Source: Trichobilharzia regenti
Taxonomy: Eukaryota; Platyhelminthes; Trematoda; Strigeidida; Schistosomatidae
Length of the DNA stretch: 64,000 nucleotides
Assembly: GCA_944472135.2 (NCBI GenBank)
Contig: OX235267.1
Coordinates: 38,223,312-38,287,311, forward strand
Direction of reading: 5' to 3'
The notes under the pieces were generated by a model. It was not told the DNA's origin. It saw only the letters and a list, made by a program, of their open reading frames with translations, and did no database searches. Numbering within the stretch: the stretch's first letter is position 1; each line of letters begins with the position of its first letter. The position numbers and the translations under genes were made by a program. Shown here in pieces: positions 53,346 to 63,109 of the stretch.

Positions 53346-53499
53346 CTCTAAATAAATTGTGGCAGTTAGTTATTCGCTGGTAATATTTTCTTTATTCGTT
53401 TGATTTCATTATTATGCGTTTTTTGATTGCAGCTCGATTCCACACCGTATTTTCGGTGCATGTATGGAATTTTCAGCATGGGATATCGATAGCCCAAAT

Positions 53500-53605
53500 T
53501 GAGCAGGCCTATCAGGTGTGTGCCGGCAGGGGATCGAACCCCGGACCATGTGCACAATGGTCGAGATTCCTAAACACTGTGCCACCGACGCAGTGGCTTA
53601 CTAGT
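53500..53605 (-). repeat. tRNA-like SINE head (family E type)
   Basis: On the - strand: GCGTCGGTGGCACAGTGTTT, GGTTCGATCCCC box B and CCGGCACACACC at the 3' side. The acceptor-like ends no longer pair fully and the anticodon arm is not credible, so a functional tRNA is unlikely. Confidence 0.55.
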
Positions 53606-53649
53606 CAGGCTTCTGGTTCGATTATATCGAGATTTAACTAAACCTATTT

Positions 53650-53830
53650 TTACCGATTATGGATGGGATGAATTGAAGTCCAGGTACATATCTCAGTGTG
53701 TCGGTTTCCTATAAATACCATTACCTAACCCAACATCTTGCTCTCGTCTTATTCTGAAGTCTAAAATTTCTAACTCACAAATGAATAGGATTCCATCTAC
53801 TCTTAAGTTTATGTGTGAATAAATGAAGGT
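53650..53830 (-). pseudogene. Penelope-like element lineage F scrap
   Basis: Matches 46,000-46,140 in degenerate form (GATGGGATGAATTGAAGTCC, CGGTTTCCTATAAATAC, CTAACTCACAAATGAATAGG). No coding potential. Confidence 0.45.
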
Positions 53831-54159
53831 TGTGTTCAGAACACTCATACACATATTGCTCCACTCTGTGTGTCATAGCAAATAAACTTATCTACAGTTA
53901 TCATGTTCTACACATCCATTAAATTGTTTTATGTCGTCAATAGACAAACATTTAAAGCCGACATTTGCAATCTCAAAAGACTTGTGAAATTAGATTCTAT
54001 TAAACACAGTTTCTGTATGAAAAAGTAAGTGATTGTTGCTTTGAGCCTGCCATGATAGTTTTCACTAGCTCATAAGTTGTTGTTGCTACTAGAACTCTTT
54101 TTCAAGAGTTTGTTTGTAGTGATCTGATCTGTTTCAAGTTTGACCATTCTATCTTGTCA

Positions 54160-54625
54160 GTTGGAGAACTTATGATAATCACCTGGGAGTTCTGGACAGC
54201 TGTTTCGTCCTAGTTCGGGACTCTTCATAGTACGCACCCGTCACAGTCGAGCTCGTAGATCATTAAGCCACTGAGAACCGATCCAATGGCCCATGAATTA
54301 GAACTTCTGCCAATTCACGACATAGAGTGACCGCTAGTCAATGTCTTCGAAGAGTATTTGTCATCGCAACGGACCTGCTGCACACTATTGATCATGACGT
54401 CCCAATAGAACCCAATGTAACTACCTACCTACAAGTCGCTAGTTAGCATTTCATTGATATTCAAGTATTGGTTTGTAACCAGAAGGCCCTGGGCTCGAAT
54501 CCCAATGAGTGTGTACTGCCCAAGAGTCCCAAACTAGAACGAAACAGTTGTGCAGTACTTTCAGGTTTTCCAATAGTTCTATAACCGATGTCAGATCATG
54601 ATGAAATCCTGTCCCGAGTTATCAG
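54160..54625. repeat. SINE family B, head-to-head inverted pair
   Basis: The reversed copy (about 54,175-54,330) contains a hammerhead-like body (read on the - strand: ATGAAGAGTCCCGAACTAGG, ACGAAACAGCTGTCC). The forward partner (about 54,480-54,620) has box B GGCTCGAATCCC and a decayed body (CAAGAGTCCCAAACTAGAAC, GAAACAGTTGTGC). Unique-looking sequence separates them. Confidence 0.7.
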
Positions 54626-55275
54626 ATTAGTTGAAAGAGATCGCAAGTTTTTTTATGACTGAGCGGGCCCCCCACCATTTGGCAAATTGGCATCAAATCA
54701 TTCAAAAAGTGGAATAAAAAATAAAAAAAAAAAAAAGATTACACGTCGATTGTATTTTAGTCGAATATTTGTAAACTTTAATCTCTACAGAAGATGAAGT
54801 ATACACTAGAAGTGAATACTACTCCTATTTTACCAGGTATATTCTTTGGTTCCTTGTTAAACATTACAACTATCTTAAATGAGTTTGAAAGCGCGATGCT
54901 AAGTTTCTTTTTCGTATTAGTCAATCGTGTCTCAGAGATACATGGCATAAATGACCTTGAGTTATAATGAGGATGAATTTTAAAAAAAATGCCTGCAGCA
55001 AAGATGTTCTTTCAAATTAAATCATTAATTAAGCTTTACAATTATGTATTTATAGTAAATGAGTGAGCGATTTCTCGAACTATTTCCGGTCAAGCATCAA
55101 ATTAACAAGCTTACAAACAGGGATTTTTAATTAAGTGATAAAAAAATAAAAGAAGATTACACAGAAACACAGTAGGATCATAATTACTGACCCAATTGAC
55201 TTTTTGTGCAATTAAGCATTCAGAAGGCAATAATAACAAAATAGACTGGAAGTGCGGATTTAAAAAAGTGTAATA
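54626..55275. other. No gene recognised; poly(A) tract
   Basis: An A-rich tract at 54,713-54,737 and AT-rich sequence. No coding signal. Confidence 0.45.
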
Positions 55276-55279
55276 GAAT

Positions 55280-55830
55280 AATCACTATTGGGAGAAATGA
55301 CTGTTCATTATGTCCATGTTAAAGATAATGGTCGAATGTATTTCCTTTGAACACACAAGGTGAGTTTGAACACAAGTGAGTTTGAACTTGTGGATCATTA
55401 GTGCCTCAGCTGTACGCAGATGCCTTGATTTCACTCCCTTTAAGAAGTTTGGTCGGTTCTTGTATATGACTTTGAAAGACTTCACAAGTGCAGCTGAATA
55501 TCCTGGGTGGTCATTAGATGTTCTGTTACTGAGCTATATATGTACACCTTCATTCTGCGTTTGTTAGACAGGCTGGATAGTATTCCAGAGGAAGTTTTAC
55601 AAATGGACACATGGTATAGTCAATGTACTCAGCTGCGCACGAGCATTGGGGAACTGGTATATGCATACTGAAGTCGCCTTATTCGACAGCTTGTATTTCA
55701 CGTTGCTTCTGAATAGTTTCTTGCAAGAAAAGGCTGTAAACAGGGTAAGCAATATGCCACTTAACCAGCTTGTTAAAATTCTGGTCAACAGGCACTTGGA
55801 CTCATATGAAAAATGGGCTAAATCAATTCT
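55280..55830 (-). pseudogene. Penelope-like element C-terminal fragment
   Basis: The - strand frames read KLSNKATSVCIYQFPNARAQ (55,597-55,788, decayed GIY-YIG start) and SFKVIYKNRPNFLKGVKSRH then LRTAEALMIHKFK (55,285-55,485). These equal AFKVIYRISLNLLNGILTRL and ISEAMG of lineage B. The middle of the nuclease is garbled. Confidence 0.65.
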
Positions 55831-56560
55831 ATCTATCTAACTCACACCACCCTCTTCATTCACAACTTTCCCCTTGTATCTCATCTGGCAAAACAAGAAG
55901 CCTATTTAGAAAACTATATACTCGCACCAGCAAGTACAAAACTCAACCATGCCCTACTTAGCTCGTGTTCTGAGCGATAAAGAAAGCATTAGCGTGATAC
56001 CTATAACTTATTAAATAGTCAGTAGAACAACTGGATCTCATCCCTCCAACTCATATCACTTATAGGTACAACGTTTTCTTTCTTTAAACGAACAAAATAT
56101 TCCCATATTGAGTCATAAGAAAAAGGCACAAACAGCGAAGAAAATTTTCTTTTCGACGATTCCTTTTCATGAGCTGTTCAATCGTTATTATAAATAACAC
56201 AGAAATCTTTAGACCAATCAGATACTGGTAAACTTTGTCCTTGAAAATTGTACAATATAATGTAAGGTGTAAGAAAGGATGACTGACTAATTGAATGTTA
56301 GAAAGGAGACAGAAGTTGGCATGTCTTGACAAGTGTGAGATAATGACTAATCAATAAGCCAGTGTAGAATGGACAGGAACTAGTGGAAAGACGATAAAGT
56401 AGTTTTGTATAAGATCTGTATGAAAAAGCACTGTTATTAATAAACAATACAGAGTGGTAATGAAATGTGGATGATGGGAATAATAATGATCATAAAAGTA
56501 TCAATAATAATAGTGAACTTACATATTAAAAGAAAGAAGCAAAATTATAGCAAGAAATTT
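55831..56560. other. No gene recognised
   Basis: AT-rich sequence between two PLE fragments. Short open frames only. Confidence 0.4.
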
Positions 56561-57990
56561 GCTCCGGCCATGGTAGGACCACAGAATGTTTGTATCGCTT
56601 TTGTATGCACAGGTCCGGTTTCAGGTCTCGAATAGCTAGTGCTTCAGATGGCATATCCGAAGTCACTTTGCACGATACTGAGGGACTCTGTGTACCACCG
56701 TGAAGCATTCATGTGTGGGTGCTGGATGTCCGGAGATGACAAGGTGTTCGAGGATCGAGCTGTTGCTATTCTTCTTTTCTCTTCTGGCTAACCAAGCTGG
56801 GCGGCGTTCCAGGATACGTTTGTTGACTTGACGTTGCGTACGGCAGATATACTTTGCTCCATACAAGCAAGTAAATTGATAAATACACATTGAAGTGCTC
56901 AAAAGCGGTATCTTGTCCTTAGCGTTAGACTGGATTAACTGTCTGCAGGAGAATGTGATACGTAGAGTGGCTTTTGGGAATGTCTTCTTCAGACTTTTTG
57001 AAAGCGGTTTCTGAGAATTTCCGCTGCAATATCACTTTTGCATGCCAGGTTCATGAAGAGAGTCTTCTTAGGAACCGCTGTGATGTTTGACACCGGTGGC
57101 TTCTTTTCATGTTTTTATCGATGAATCTTGGTGGATACCCATTCTCTAGTAGGGTTTAACGTAATAAATTTAATTCTTTCTCTACCATGTCTTCCGAGCA
57201 GATTTTTTAATGCTCCAACACAATGTACGTACCAGGTTTCTCTTTTCGATCAGTGGAACAAAGCTCTGGAAGTTGATAAACCGTCTAGTCCATGTTGACT
57301 TACAGTATATCGATCTTTGGATCGTACAGTCGTGTCTTCTGGTGAGTAGTACATCGAGAAATGGAAATGAGTTGTTCGATTCGGGTTCTAAGGTGAATCT
57401 TATTGATGGATGCGCTGTGTTGAAGGTTTTAAGGAGAGAATCTAAACCAAATTTTTCATCACAGATTATAAACGTATTACCTACGTATAAGTGCAGTTGA
57501 CTTATCAAAGGATCAAGGATGTTGTTTTCGAGGCTCGCCATAAAACAGTCGGCTAGGAGTGGACCGAGAGGAGATCCCATAGCTACTCCATCTTTCTCTA
57601 CATAGAACTGTTCATTGAATTTGAACTGAATATTGAACGTACATCTGAGAATAAGTTCCTTCAGGTAATTTATGGGGAGAGGAACTTCTAGGTTGTTGGT
57701 TTCGATGTAATTACAAATGTAGCATATTGTTTCGGTTAGGGAGATACTTGTGAATAGAAAGGCGACATCTAGTGAGATTATTTGTCTTTCAGACAAGTTG
57801 ACATCCTTCACTGAATCGATGAAGTCAAATGCATCTCTGAGGCTTTCTTTCTTTCCTTTTCTCTCTTTTTTTCCTCTTATGTGCTGGTCTGTTTCTTTGT
57901 TTCTCTCTTTCTTACCAACTCTATTTAAAACATTCTTCTTCTTTCTTTCACACTCTATATATCTTGACCTTTTTGTTACCATTTACGCCA
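56560..57990 (-). pseudogene. Penelope-like element, lineage A relative, dead RT
   Basis: The RT frame at 57,182-57,982 (266 codons) contains SLRDAFDFIDSVKDVNLSER, ISLDVAFLFTSISLTETICY, DGVAMGSPLGPLLAD and LHLYVGNTFIICDE. Both catalytic Asp of YVDDTF are replaced (Gly-Asn). The N-terminal part is a Lys/Glu-rich low-complexity stretch not seen in lineage A. After frameshifts, a GIY-YIG end lies at 56,663-56,902: MSTSMCIYQFTCLYGAKYIC, with YIC for YIG. The 3' end is at 56,526-56,708: SEALAIRDLKPDLCIQKRYK. Confidence 0.8.
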
Positions 57991-58199
57991 GTAAATATGC
58001 TAGTAGGATCTACTTTTCTAACACCTTCAAATACTCTGTTTCAATTTTGGCTTTGCTACCGACATGCAAATATGTTGTTGTCAAAACTAACTGAGATTGC
58101 CGTCAATTTATGTAGAATTTTATTTCTTGTTAATGTACTAAGGGGATGCAATACTGTAGTGAAATGCTGAGAATTCCATTCTGTATCACAAGTACTGTT

Positions 58200-58365
58200 T
58201 TGGAATAAAGCAACTTATTATTATTAAAAATGTCACTAGTAGGTTAGCGGCGAACGATGTTTTACTGAGACATTTCGAAAGTAGTCCACAGAAAATATCT
58301 GCTTTATTATCAGCTTTGAAATTGGAGATCTAGCATTAGTATTTTATTGGGGGGGGGGGGGGAGC
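58200..58365. repeat. Poly-G run
   Basis: Fourteen consecutive G at 58,349-58,362 within otherwise AT-rich sequence. It may form a quadruplex or be an assembly-prone homopolymer. Confidence 0.8.
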
Positions 58366-58369
58366 TTGA

Positions 58370-59000
58370 AACTATCAATCAGTTTTCCTTAGTGTTAGAT
58401 TCTTGTCTGTCAGTCTGGATAGGAAATCATTTTCCATCAAGATTCTTCTGAGATTTTGAAGTTTTTCGTCAACGAACTCCCTTGGTTTTCAAAGCAAGAG
58501 AGTATGCGAGGTTTCTGTTTCATCTTAGAAGGACACATCTTTGAAAACTGATAAACTGTCTGTTCCATGTGTATCTTTTGAATATGGATTTCCCAGCGAT
58601 TTTTCAGCATTTCTCCTAAGTTGAACATCGAGCAAATGGAACATGGATTGTACAGTGAAATCGAGGTTTGGAATATACGGTCAGATTCAAGTTCTCGAGT
58701 GAGATCAATGTTTGAATGGACATAACTGAAAAGTTTGCATTAGCTTTCTGGAAAGCTTCCAGATTCTCGTCACAAATAATGTAAGCATCACCAGTGTATC
58801 ACTTGTAGACATAAAGGTAATGGAGGATAAGAAATTATTTTTTAAGCTAGGCCAGAAAATAGTCAACAAAGAAAGTTCCTAGAGGACAATCCATTGCTAC
58901 GTCATCCGGTTACCTGTAGATTTTGCTATTGAATCTAAAGTAAATCAAGAGTGTACGCCTGTCAACCCTTTCGTTAATATAGTTATGGATTTTTCTAAAT
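58370..59000 (-). pseudogene. Penelope-like element RT fragment, old
   Basis: Decayed - strand frames paralleling lineage A/I RT in order: DSIAKSTGN-like and WIVL (GSPLGP region), a TGDAYIICDENLE segment near 58,770-58,810 (YVDDTFIVCDE equivalent), and GKSIFKRYTWNRQFISFQRC near 58,540 (RSIYRKPTFTGQYTNFNSW equivalent). Many stops. Confidence 0.6.
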
Positions 59001-60025
59001 AGATGAAATCAGAATATAGTGCGATGAAGTAGACTTCATATGGAACACAATCACGTCAAACAATATACTGTCGACAATTATATGCCCCAAAGATTCTTTT
59101 ATTATTTTATAAATTCTTTAAAACAGACACAATCAGATATGTACATTTTGGGTTTTGCATATGACGTAGTTTCTTGTCCTTTGAAAAATGTGGGTGACGT
59201 CAATGTTTCTTTTTCAAACAACTGTACACAGCTGAAACAGTCCAGCTGACCAATTCATAAACACTATCACTTACATGGATGAATGATTTTTTCTTAAATC
59301 TAATCACAAGTCGATGTTATTTCTTAGGTTGACACACACAAGGTACCTTATTCGTTTTAAATTTGACGGCTAGTATACTTTGTTAGTTATACAACTAATA
59401 AAATTGACCAATCACAGCATAGATGATCATAGACATCAAATAATACATAGAAGCCATAGTAAAATTAAACTTTACTATGAATAGACAATGTTTATCTACA
59501 ATATAAATGCAGATATATATCCGGTCACTACAAAATGCCTCTTGACGCCACTTTCAATCACTGATATGGACTTTACTGGTGTATATTTTCTATCAAATGG
59601 CTACGACTTAAAGAAGGTATGCGTTTGGTAATTAAATAAGTTTCAAATGTCACTTTCATCAGTAAATTAAAACACTAATTAGAGGATGGTTGAAAACTAA
59701 AGAGCACTGTGGAGCTGTTTTATTCTAGTGTGAGACTTTTCAACACTTTATTGGAGTCCAATTACGTATAAATTCTAACTTCTGTCTATTTAAGTAGGCG
59801 TTGAATAGTCAGTAGTCACATTTGGTAATCTGAGGATTATTGATTTGATTCCTGATGAGGATGAAAATCTATATTGCTGGAAAAGTTCTGAAATGAGATG
59901 AGACGACAGTCAAGGGCTCCTTGGCTTTTTGAATGTCTGCCTAACTGATGTCGGTTTTCAAAGCTGTTCACACCAAAAAGTTTTAGAATCCCTACGGAAT
60001 TCTAAATCTTCATTTAAATAATAGT
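59001..60025. other. No gene recognised
   Basis: About 1 kb of AT-rich sequence. An open frame at 59,040-59,249 is not recognised. 59,700-59,980 may be a very decayed SINE B. Confidence 0.4.
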
Positions 60026-60029
60026 TATT

Positions 60030-60510
60030 ATTTCCTTTAATTCTTAGAAGAACATAGGGCTTCAACTGCGAGTCTCCATTGAGTTCGGTTCTCCGCTAGA
60101 GTTTTCACCTGGCTCCAAGTCTGTCCACACGCTTTCATCTCCTCTACACATGACCTCCTCCAAGTCACACTTGCACTAACGACCAACTCGCCGCTTCCAA
60201 CTCGGGTTCGACTGTAGCAATGGCTTATCTACTGATGTCACTTGATGGTTTCTTCAAAGTGTGGCCAGCCAATCCACCTCCATTTCTTCCTGCCTATTTG
60301 TTGCACAATCGGTTCCTGGTAGGTTGGTTCGCTCCCAGAGATCCCACTCTGTTTTTGATTTTTTGTGGCCAGCCATCTGATCTTGAGTATTGAGCGAAAA
60401 CAGCTACTGATGAAGGTCTGTAGTTTGTTTGAGGTGCTCTTTATGACGCGCTGGCCAATTCTCTGATCAGCATAGTAGCACTGACTTCACATTGGACTTC
60501 ACATTAGTGA
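60030..60510 (-). repeat. RTE-1 LINE 3' end fragment
   Basis: Reversed RTE-1 tail (TTCTTAGAAGAACATAGGGC), then the C-terminal coding region through GCGCTGGCCAATTCTCTGATC, closely matching 52,490-52,920. A short direct duplication (CTGACTTCACATTGGACTTC ACATT) marks its upstream edge. Confidence 0.65.
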
Positions 60511-61005
60511 CAAATAATTCCTAGTTAAGTCATCAAGATGTTATTTGGTGGTGGATGGTAAGAAGCGGTGGAATCCATGAAGCTCTCTTAGTCCTATTTG
60601 AGACATATTATTGTACTCGTCGTCAATAAGTTATGGAGTCGTTGCCGATATTGTGTTGTTACCGAGTATAAATATACGCTAATGAGATAAAACGGACGAT
60701 AACGTTCAGACTGGTATTGCTGAGTGGTTAATTTGTCTTGACTCGAAGGAGGCAAATCAGAAAACCCCCACGTTCACGAAGATACGTGTATTTTCCAACA
60801 AGGGAAAATTAACTGTCACACAAGAGTGTGAGTGGGAAAGTACTGAAGTGTACGAAAAGGTGTGAAAGATTGTACTGACTGTACAATTAAAGAGTGTATG
60901 TGAAAATGACTAACAAACACGAACCAATAAGATAGACAGTAGTTTTTCTTACCAATATTGGATTCTGATTGGTTGTAATGTCATGTGACAAAAGGTCATG
61001 AGATG
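60511..61005 (+). other. Unassigned, with a tRNA-Ser-like stretch
   Basis: At 60,712-60,765 TTGCTGAGTGGTTAATTTGT and CTTGACTCGAAGGAGGCAAA recall a tRNA-Ser D-arm and anticodon region, but no T-arm or matching acceptor stem follows. Probably another tRNA-derived repeat. Confidence 0.3.
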
Positions 61006-61009
61006 CTCA

Positions 61010-61385
61010 CTGGCGACTTTTCCTATTCAGGTAGGTAGGTAGTTACATTGGGTTCTAGTGGGAAGTCATGTTCACTAGTGTGCAGCAGGTCGGTTGCGGT
61101 GACAAATACTCTTCGAAGACATTGACTAGTAGTCACTCTATATCGTGAATTGGCAGGAGTTGGAATTCATGGGCCATTGGATCGGTTCCCAGTGGCTTAA
61201 TGATCTATGAGCTCGACTTGTAACCAGAAGGTCGTGGGTTCGAGCTCCACTGTGACGGGTGCGTACTATGAAGAGTCCCGAACTAGGACGAAACAGCTGT
61301 CCAGTACTCCCAGGTTTTCCAATGGTTTTCTAACTGATATCAATCCGTGATCAACTCGTAAAACATAACTAATCCTTACAAACCA
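61010..61385 (+). repeat. SINE family B, best-preserved forward copy
   Basis: Front segment (GTAGTTACATTGGGTTCTAG), tRNA-like head CCCAGTGGCTTAATGATCTA with box B GGTTCGAGCTC at 61,237-61,247, the hammerhead-like body at 61,259-61,310 and the tail TTTTCCAATGGTTTTCTAAC. Ends near 61,370 at CCTTACAAACCAAAC. Confidence 0.75.
61259..61310 (+). ncRNA. Hammerhead ribozyme relic, SINE family B
   Basis: Stem I is GTACT against AGTAC. The core reads ATGAAGA, differing from CUGANGA at C3. Stem II GTCC/GGAC encloses CGAACTA; GAAA follows, then the self-complementary stem III ACAG/CTGT, then C at position 17. The same layout appears in the copies at 9.2, 9.6 and 54.2 kb. Loss of C3, which pairs with G8 in active ribozymes, argues against activity. 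Confidence 0.6.
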
Positions 61386-61639
61386 AACTATAGAAAGACA
61401 ATGCTATTTTATTCAAATGGTCTTAAACTGAATTCCTCCTCTAAATATCAGACGGTTAGTTTTAGTTTCAAATGTGAACCAGACTTGTGTGGATTGATTT
61501 AGTCGCATAATTCTTGCAATATCCACAGTATTGTTATAGGCGATAAGTCAAATATTATGTATACCATTCTTTGTTGATTGTCTCATATTTTACAGATTTC
61601 GAAGGAAAATCTTTCGATTGACTTTCTAACATGAAGCAC

Positions 61640-63005
61640 TTAAGACTTTCCTGTCTTAGATTTTCCCTAATACTTCTTAGTGTACGTGATCTGTTACTTA
61701 AACATTTCACCAATTTTCTTTTTTACTAACGTAAGATGGGATGATCGGAAGTCCAAATATCTGTTTCAATGTATGGGTTTCCTGTAAACACACACTAGTG
61801 TGTTTAATTTGCCATCTTCTTTCCTCTATACGCTGCAATCCAACATTGGAAGCTCCCTTTCCTGACTTCCCAATTCATAAGTGAAATGAATTGCCTCTAC
61901 CTTCACATATGAAGTGGGAAGTCAGGAAGGGGAACTTCCAATGTTGGATTACAGCGTATAGAGGTAAGAACATCGGAAGTTAAACATAAGTGTGTGTTTA
62001 CAGGAAACGCACACATTCAAACAGATATCTGGACTTCCACTCATCCCATCTTATGTCAGTAAAATAGGATTGGTGAATTGTTCAGGTGACAGAGCACAAA
62101 AACTAAGTGATACCAAAGAAAATCTAAGACAGGAAGTGATACGCATAAAAGAAGCCTTGAAACTTGATAATTACCCGAATGAATTAGTCAGGAAATATGT
62201 AAGGAAATTTAAAAATAAAATAAATAATGATAGTAACGAAAATTATGATGATAATAAAATTATTGATGACGACACCAACAATAAGGAATCCAAATCATCA
62301 GTAGTAATTCCATATAAGGAAGAAACCTCAGAAACCTTACGCAGAATTCTTAACAAGGCAGGAATTATAGTGGCTGGCATTCAAACCCACAAACTAAATT
62401 GGAAACGAGCTTTCTCGGTTAGAGGATCAATCCAGTGAAGCCTTTAAAACAAAACAATTTAGTTTATCTAATAGCCTACTGTCTGTGATTGTCAGGTCAA
62501 ATATAAAGGTCAAGGTGGTAGAATAGGGTCAGTCAGATTAGCCGAACATAAAAACCTAGAGAAATGTAGATTGGTAAACCCAAATACGATAAGAAATCTA
62601 GAGAATAGTTCAGCTATAGCACTCAGTGCATGCAGTTACACACAACTAGACAATAGAATGATGGAATAAGGTGACAGTTTTAAAATCTATTGTCACAGGG
62701 TGAAGGGAGAGGGAGATTGATAACAGAAGCTTTGTTTACCAAATCAACTGCAAATAAATGTCATAAGAATGATTCAGCACCTGTCCAGCCAGTTATCTGG
62801 AAAATTCTACTACCTCTACGACAAATAGGAGGAGACAAAAAAGACTATAAAACTTAAGTTTCGAAGTTGTGTGACTGCAATCTGTATGCTTATGAACAGC
62901 AGTGAGTTGTGTTCAAAACGTCATCCAGTAAATAATACTGTTTCTGTGTGTGTGTTACGTCTAATAAACAAACTAATATGGAATTACTTACTACTACCAC
63001 AGTGC
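61640..63005 (+). mobile_element. Penelope-like element lineage F with palindromic 5' junction
   Basis: A reversed piece (61,730-61,878) meets a forward copy of the same region (61,913-62,060) head to head. The forward PLE then continues: C-terminal frame 61,992-62,438, a GIY-YIG remnant near 62,490-62,620 and end-repeat sequence to 63,000 (TCAAAACGTCATCCAGTAAA, TAATATGGAATTACTTA), matching the ends of the 45-47 kb copy. Confidence 0.7.
61992..62438 (+). pseudogene. PLE lineage F C-terminal frame
   Basis: 148 codons: QETHTFKQISGLPLIPSYVS, DTKENLRQEVIRIKEALKLD, NYPNELVRKYVRKFKNKIN, then SSVVIPYKEETSETLRRILN and AGIIVAGIQTHKLN. It closely follows the 45.6-46.0 kb paralogue in one uninterrupted frame, but the RT catalytic part is absent. 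Confidence 0.7.
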
Positions 63006-63109
63006 CTAAGTTTTACAGATATATAGTATGACTCTTCTTTTACAATTAATTCATATTTCGTGCATTCTTCCTACTCTGATTCCTAAATTCTTTCTCATTC
63101 TTCCCTTGG

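Noticed and set aside
60712..60790. tRNA-Ser gene
   Set aside because: D-arm and anticodon similarity only; no T-arm, box B or matching acceptor stem.
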